Origin: Anaerolineales bacterium UBA6128
GTDB taxonomy: Bacteria; Chloroflexota; Anaerolineae; UBA1429
Reading direction: 5' to 3'
Assembly: GCA_002423325.1 (NCBI GenBank)
Contig: DIVQ01000070.1
Span: 504 to 8,103 of the forward strand
Length of the DNA: 7,600 bases
Part shown: piece by piece, positions 5,882 through 7,600 of the stretch
Layout: each line of letters starts with the position of its first letter
Position numbering within the stretch: position 1 is the first letter of the stretch
Program-made: the position numbers and the translations under genes
The notes under the pieces: generated by a model
What the model saw: the letters and a program-made list of their open reading frames with translations, nothing else
Databases searched by the model: none
Told to the model about the DNA's origin: nothing

Positions 5882-5892
5882 CCCTGACAGGG
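5882..5892. promoter_or_regulatory. Palindrome at the panB transcription start, possible operator
   Basis: CCCTG-A-CAGGG is a perfect inverted repeat with a single central base, starting right after the -10 box and covering the predicted start. The 1-nt centre makes an RNA hairpin unlikely, so a DNA-binding site is the more sensible reading. It is short and unproven. Confidence 0.3.
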
Positions 5893-5913
5893 CGCACCAA
5901 AGGAGGCGCACCA
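5891..5913 (+). promoter_or_regulatory. panB Shine-Dalgarno flanked by a 9-bp direct repeat
   Basis: AAAGGAGG (5899-5906) is a near-perfect ribosome-binding site 8 nt before the ATG and fixes the start at 5915. The 9-mer GGCGCACCA occurs at 5891-5899 and again at 5905-5913, so the two copies bracket and partly overlap the site. Confidence 0.8.
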
Positions 5914-5914
5914 G

Positions 5915-6766
5915 ATGAGCACCAAACTGACCATCCCGGAACTGCAAGCCAAGGTCGAAGCCGAAGAGCCGATCAGCATGATCACCTGCTACGACTATCC
6001 CTCAGCGCGTATCATCGATGAGGCCGGCGTCGATATCGTGCTGGTGGGGGATTCGCTAGCGATGACGATGCTGGGCTACCCCAACACCCTGCCCGCCACC
6101 ATGGACATCATGATCGTTTTCGCGCGCGCCGTCGCGCGGGCCTGCCAGCGCGCCTTTGTCATCGGCGACATGCCCTACATGTCGTACCAGGTGTCCGTGC
6201 CAGAGGCCATCCGCAACGCGGGGCGCTTCATGGCCGAAGCCGGGGTGGACGCGGTCAAGCTGGAGGGCGGACTTACGGCCATCGCGGCGGTGGAGGGCAT
6301 CGTAGGTGCCGGCATTCCCGTGATGGGTCACCTGGGGCTGACGCCACAGAGCATGTCAGCCATCGGTGGCTACAAGGTGCAGGGCCGCACCACCGACGCG
6401 GCCATCGCCCTGCTGGACGACGCGCTGGCGCTGGAGGAGGCGGGCTGTTTTGCCATCCTGCTGGAGCTGATTCCCGCGCGTGTCGCCGAGATCATGCGCG
6501 AAAAGCTCTCCATCCCCACCATCAGCATCGGCTCGGGACCGGGCTGTGATGGGCACTGCCAGATCTACCACGACGCCATTGGCATGTTCGAGGCCTTTAC
6601 GCCGCGCCACGCCAAGCGCTACGTCGAGATGGGCACGCTGCTGCGCGAGGCGATGAAGCAGTTCGTGGCCGACATCAAAGAGCATCGCTACCCGGGCGAG
6701 GAGCACAGTTTCAAGGTCCCCAACGACGTGCTGCGCGCCTTTTTGGATTACGCGCAGGGAAGATAG
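5915..6766 (+). CDS. panB: 3-methyl-2-oxobutanoate hydroxymethyltransferase (ketopantoate hydroxymethyltransferase)
   Basis: 283 residues, within the normal range of PanB, the cytosolic TIM-barrel enzyme that transfers a hydroxymethyl group from methylene-tetrahydrofolate to 2-oxoisovalerate, the first committed step of pantothenate and CoA synthesis. Family motifs in order: MITCYDYPSA (22-31), LVGDSLAM (43-50), VIGDMPYMSYQ (82-92), VKLEGG (114-119), IPVMGHLGLTPQS (134-146), GGYKVQGR (151-158), LLELIP (182-187), ISIGSGPGCDGHCQIYHDAIGM (204-225) and EEHSFKVP (272-279). The Mg-binding and catalytic residues correspond to D46, D85, E117 and E184, all present. The gene has its own promoter and strong ribosome site. 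No panC or panD lies next to it here, and its right-hand neighbour is a scrap of an unrelated permease gene, so it appears to be a single-gene transcript. Confidence 0.96.
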   Translation: MSTKLTIPELQAKVEAEEPISMITCYDYPSARIIDEAGVDIVLVGDSLAMTMLGYPNTLPATMDIMIVFARAVARACQRAFVIGDMPYMSYQVSVPEAIRNAGRFMAEAGVDAVKLEGGLTAIAAVEGIVGAGIPVMGHLGLTPQSMSAIGGYKVQGRTTDAAIALLDDALALEEAGCFAILLELIPARVAEIMREKLSIPTISIGSGPGCDGHCQIYHDAIGMFEAFTPRHAKRYVEMGTLLREAMKQFVADIKEHRYPGEEHSFKVPNDVLRAFLDYAQGR

Positions 6767-6770
6767 CGCG

Positions 6771-6845
6771 CCCGTCGTCCTGGCGTACGTGTTGGCGCAA
6801 AAGTGGTTCGTGCGGGGGCTGCAGGAGGGGATCATCAAGCTGTAG
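6771..6845 (+). pseudogene. Remnant: C-terminal tail of a MalG-type ABC sugar permease
   Basis: A 24-codon frame with no start codon, ending in TAG at 6843-6845, begins 4 nt after panB and lies in a different frame from it. It reads PVVLAYVLAQKWFVRG, then LQEGIIKL. The pattern P-hydrophobics-LAQ(K/R)W-x-V-x-GL-x-x-G-x-x-K-x-stop matches the extreme C-terminus of CUT1 family permeases. From memory it shares about 10 of 24 positions with the end of E. coli MalG, and stops at the same point. Nothing upstream belongs to the permease because panB occupies that sequence. It is best read as the leftover of a deletion or recombination that joined panB to the end of a former transporter gene. It is too short to be certain. 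Confidence 0.65.
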
Positions 6846-6868
6846 GTTGACCAGCGGGGAACCGGGGC

Positions 6869-7600
6869 CTACTCTTGCAGACTCCTCACGCCCATCTCGC
6901 CGGCCTGCAGCGCGGCGATGGCGCGTGTGGCCGCCTGTGCGGCCGAGAGTGTGGTCAGCACCGGCACCCCGTGCTGCACCGCCGCGTTGCGGAGCGCGTG
7001 CTCGTCGCTGTAGGTGCGCCCACCCAGCGGCGTGTTGATCACCAGGTCGATCTCGCCGTTGATGATCAGGTCCACCCCGTTCGGCCGGCCCTCGCTCACC
7101 TTGAGGATCGTCTCCGCCGCCAGGCCTTGCACGCGCAGGTACTGCGCCGTGCCGCGCGTGCCCACCAACGCAAAGCCCTGCGCCGCCAGCGCGCGCGCGA
7201 TGGGCAGCAGCGTCGGCTTGTCGCGGTCGTGCACGCTCACAAAGACGGTGCCGCGCGTGGGCAGCGAATTGCCCGCCGCCGCCTGCGCCTTGGCGTAGGC
7301 CATTCCAAAGTCAGCGTCCATCCCCAGCACCTCTCCCGTGGAGCGCATCTCGGGCAGCAGGATGGCCGGCTCCTGGGGGAACTTGTTGAAGGGCAGCACC
7401 ACTTCTTTGACATAGTGCCCGGGCCGGCGCGGCTCGTCGGGGATGCCCAATTCGGCCAGCGTGTGGCCGTCGATGATCTGGCAGGCCACGCGCACCCAGG
7501 GCACGCCGGTGGCCTTGCTGACGTAGGGCACAGTGCGCGAGGCGCGCGGGTTGGCCTCGATCACGTACACCACGCCGTCCTTGATGGCGTACTGGATGTT
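6869..7600 (-). CDS. carB: Carbamoyl-phosphate synthase large subunit, C-terminal part; 5' end outside window
   Basis: The frame enters from the right edge and gives the last 243 residues of CarB, which makes carbamoyl phosphate from bicarbonate, ammonia (from CarA glutaminase) and two ATP, for arginine and pyrimidine synthesis. Visible are the end of the second ATP-grasp domain (VYVIEANPRASRTVPYVSKATGVP, window residues 11-34) and the connector VKEVVLPFNKFP, EMRSTGEVLGMD and FGMAYAKAQAAAG. The C-terminal MGS-like allosteric domain starts at about residue 116 (RGTVFVSVHDRDK, GTRGTAQYLRVQG, SEGRPNGVDLIINGEIDLVINTPLGG, DEHALRNAAVQHGVPVLTT). In E. coli this last domain binds the effectors UMP and ornithine. 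The protein ends MGVRSLQE with TAG. The gene is intact in this window and convergent with panB; no terminator hairpin is evident in the 102-nt gap. Confidence 0.96.
   Translation of the reverse strand, partial: NIQYAIKDGVVYVIEANPRASRTVPYVSKATGVPWVRVACQIIDGHTLAELGIPDEPRRPGHYVKEVVLPFNKFPQEPAILLPEMRSTGEVLGMDADFGMAYAKAQAAAGNSLPTRGTVFVSVHDRDKPTLLPIARALAAQGFALVGTRGTAQYLRVQGLAAETILKVSEGRPNGVDLIINGEIDLVINTPLGGRTYSDEHALRNAAVQHGVPVLTTLSAAQAATRAIAALQAGEMGVRSLQE

Noticed and set aside
5729..5947. N-terminal extension of the lipoprotein to an ATG at 5947
   Set aside because: It would bury the signal peptide, run through the promoter and palindromes, and overlap the panB start. The ATG at 5728 has a strong ribosome site.
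1..7600. CRISPR arrays, tRNA or rRNA genes, insertion sequences, attachment sites
   Set aside because: No regularly spaced repeats, cloverleaf-like sequence, transposase motifs or terminal inverted repeats were seen on either strand.

Overview
The window is a GC-rich bacterial chromosome segment, densely packed with housekeeping genes. The best guess for the host is a member of the Chloroflexota (Anaerolineae-like). That rests on inference: the dnaK-dnaJ-prmA-rsmE order, the Thr/Pro-rich 'TPTPT' linker after the lipobox of a DUF3048 lipoprotein, and a chromosomal MNT/HEPN pair. There is no rRNA or other phylogenetic marker to settle it.

Layout. Positions 1-3758 (+) hold a chaperone and translation-maintenance cluster: the 3' end of dnaK, then dnaJ, prmA (ribosomal protein L11 methyltransferase) and rsmE (16S rRNA m3U1498 methyltransferase). 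The last three are nearly contiguous (gaps of 1 and 6 nt). The 181-nt dnaK-dnaJ gap holds two hairpins, the second terminator-like with a 16-bp stem, followed directly by a sigma70-type promoter. dnaJ-prmA-rsmE can therefore be read as a unit partly independent of dnaK. Positions 3815-4498 (+) hold a small MNT/HEPN (MntA/HepT-type) toxin-antitoxin module with its own extended -10 promoter. The nucleotidyltransferase is intact. The HEPN partner is broken by a frameshift and also has Cys where the RX4HXY motif normally has Tyr. Positions 4544-5728 (-) encode a secreted DUF3048 (YerB-like) lipoprotein. A 186-bp divergent intergenic region separates it from panB (+, 5915-6766, ketopantoate hydroxymethyltransferase). 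That region carries a good promoter in each direction and two short perfect palindromes. Immediately behind panB lies a 24-codon scrap that reads as the C-terminus of a MalG-type ABC sugar permease. Last, the 3' part of carB (carbamoyl-phosphate synthase large subunit) enters from the right edge on the - strand.

How the genes relate. dnaK/dnaJ form the Hsp70 folding machine, and prmA/rsmE modify the ribosome. panB (pantothenate/CoA) and carB (arginine/pyrimidine) are unlinked metabolic genes that meet tail to tail. No complete undescribed system is visible. The most informative oddities are the decayed HEPN toxin beside an intact MNT gene, the ABC-permease tail marking an old deletion junction, and the regulatory architecture of the dnaK-dnaJ and lipoprotein-panB gaps.
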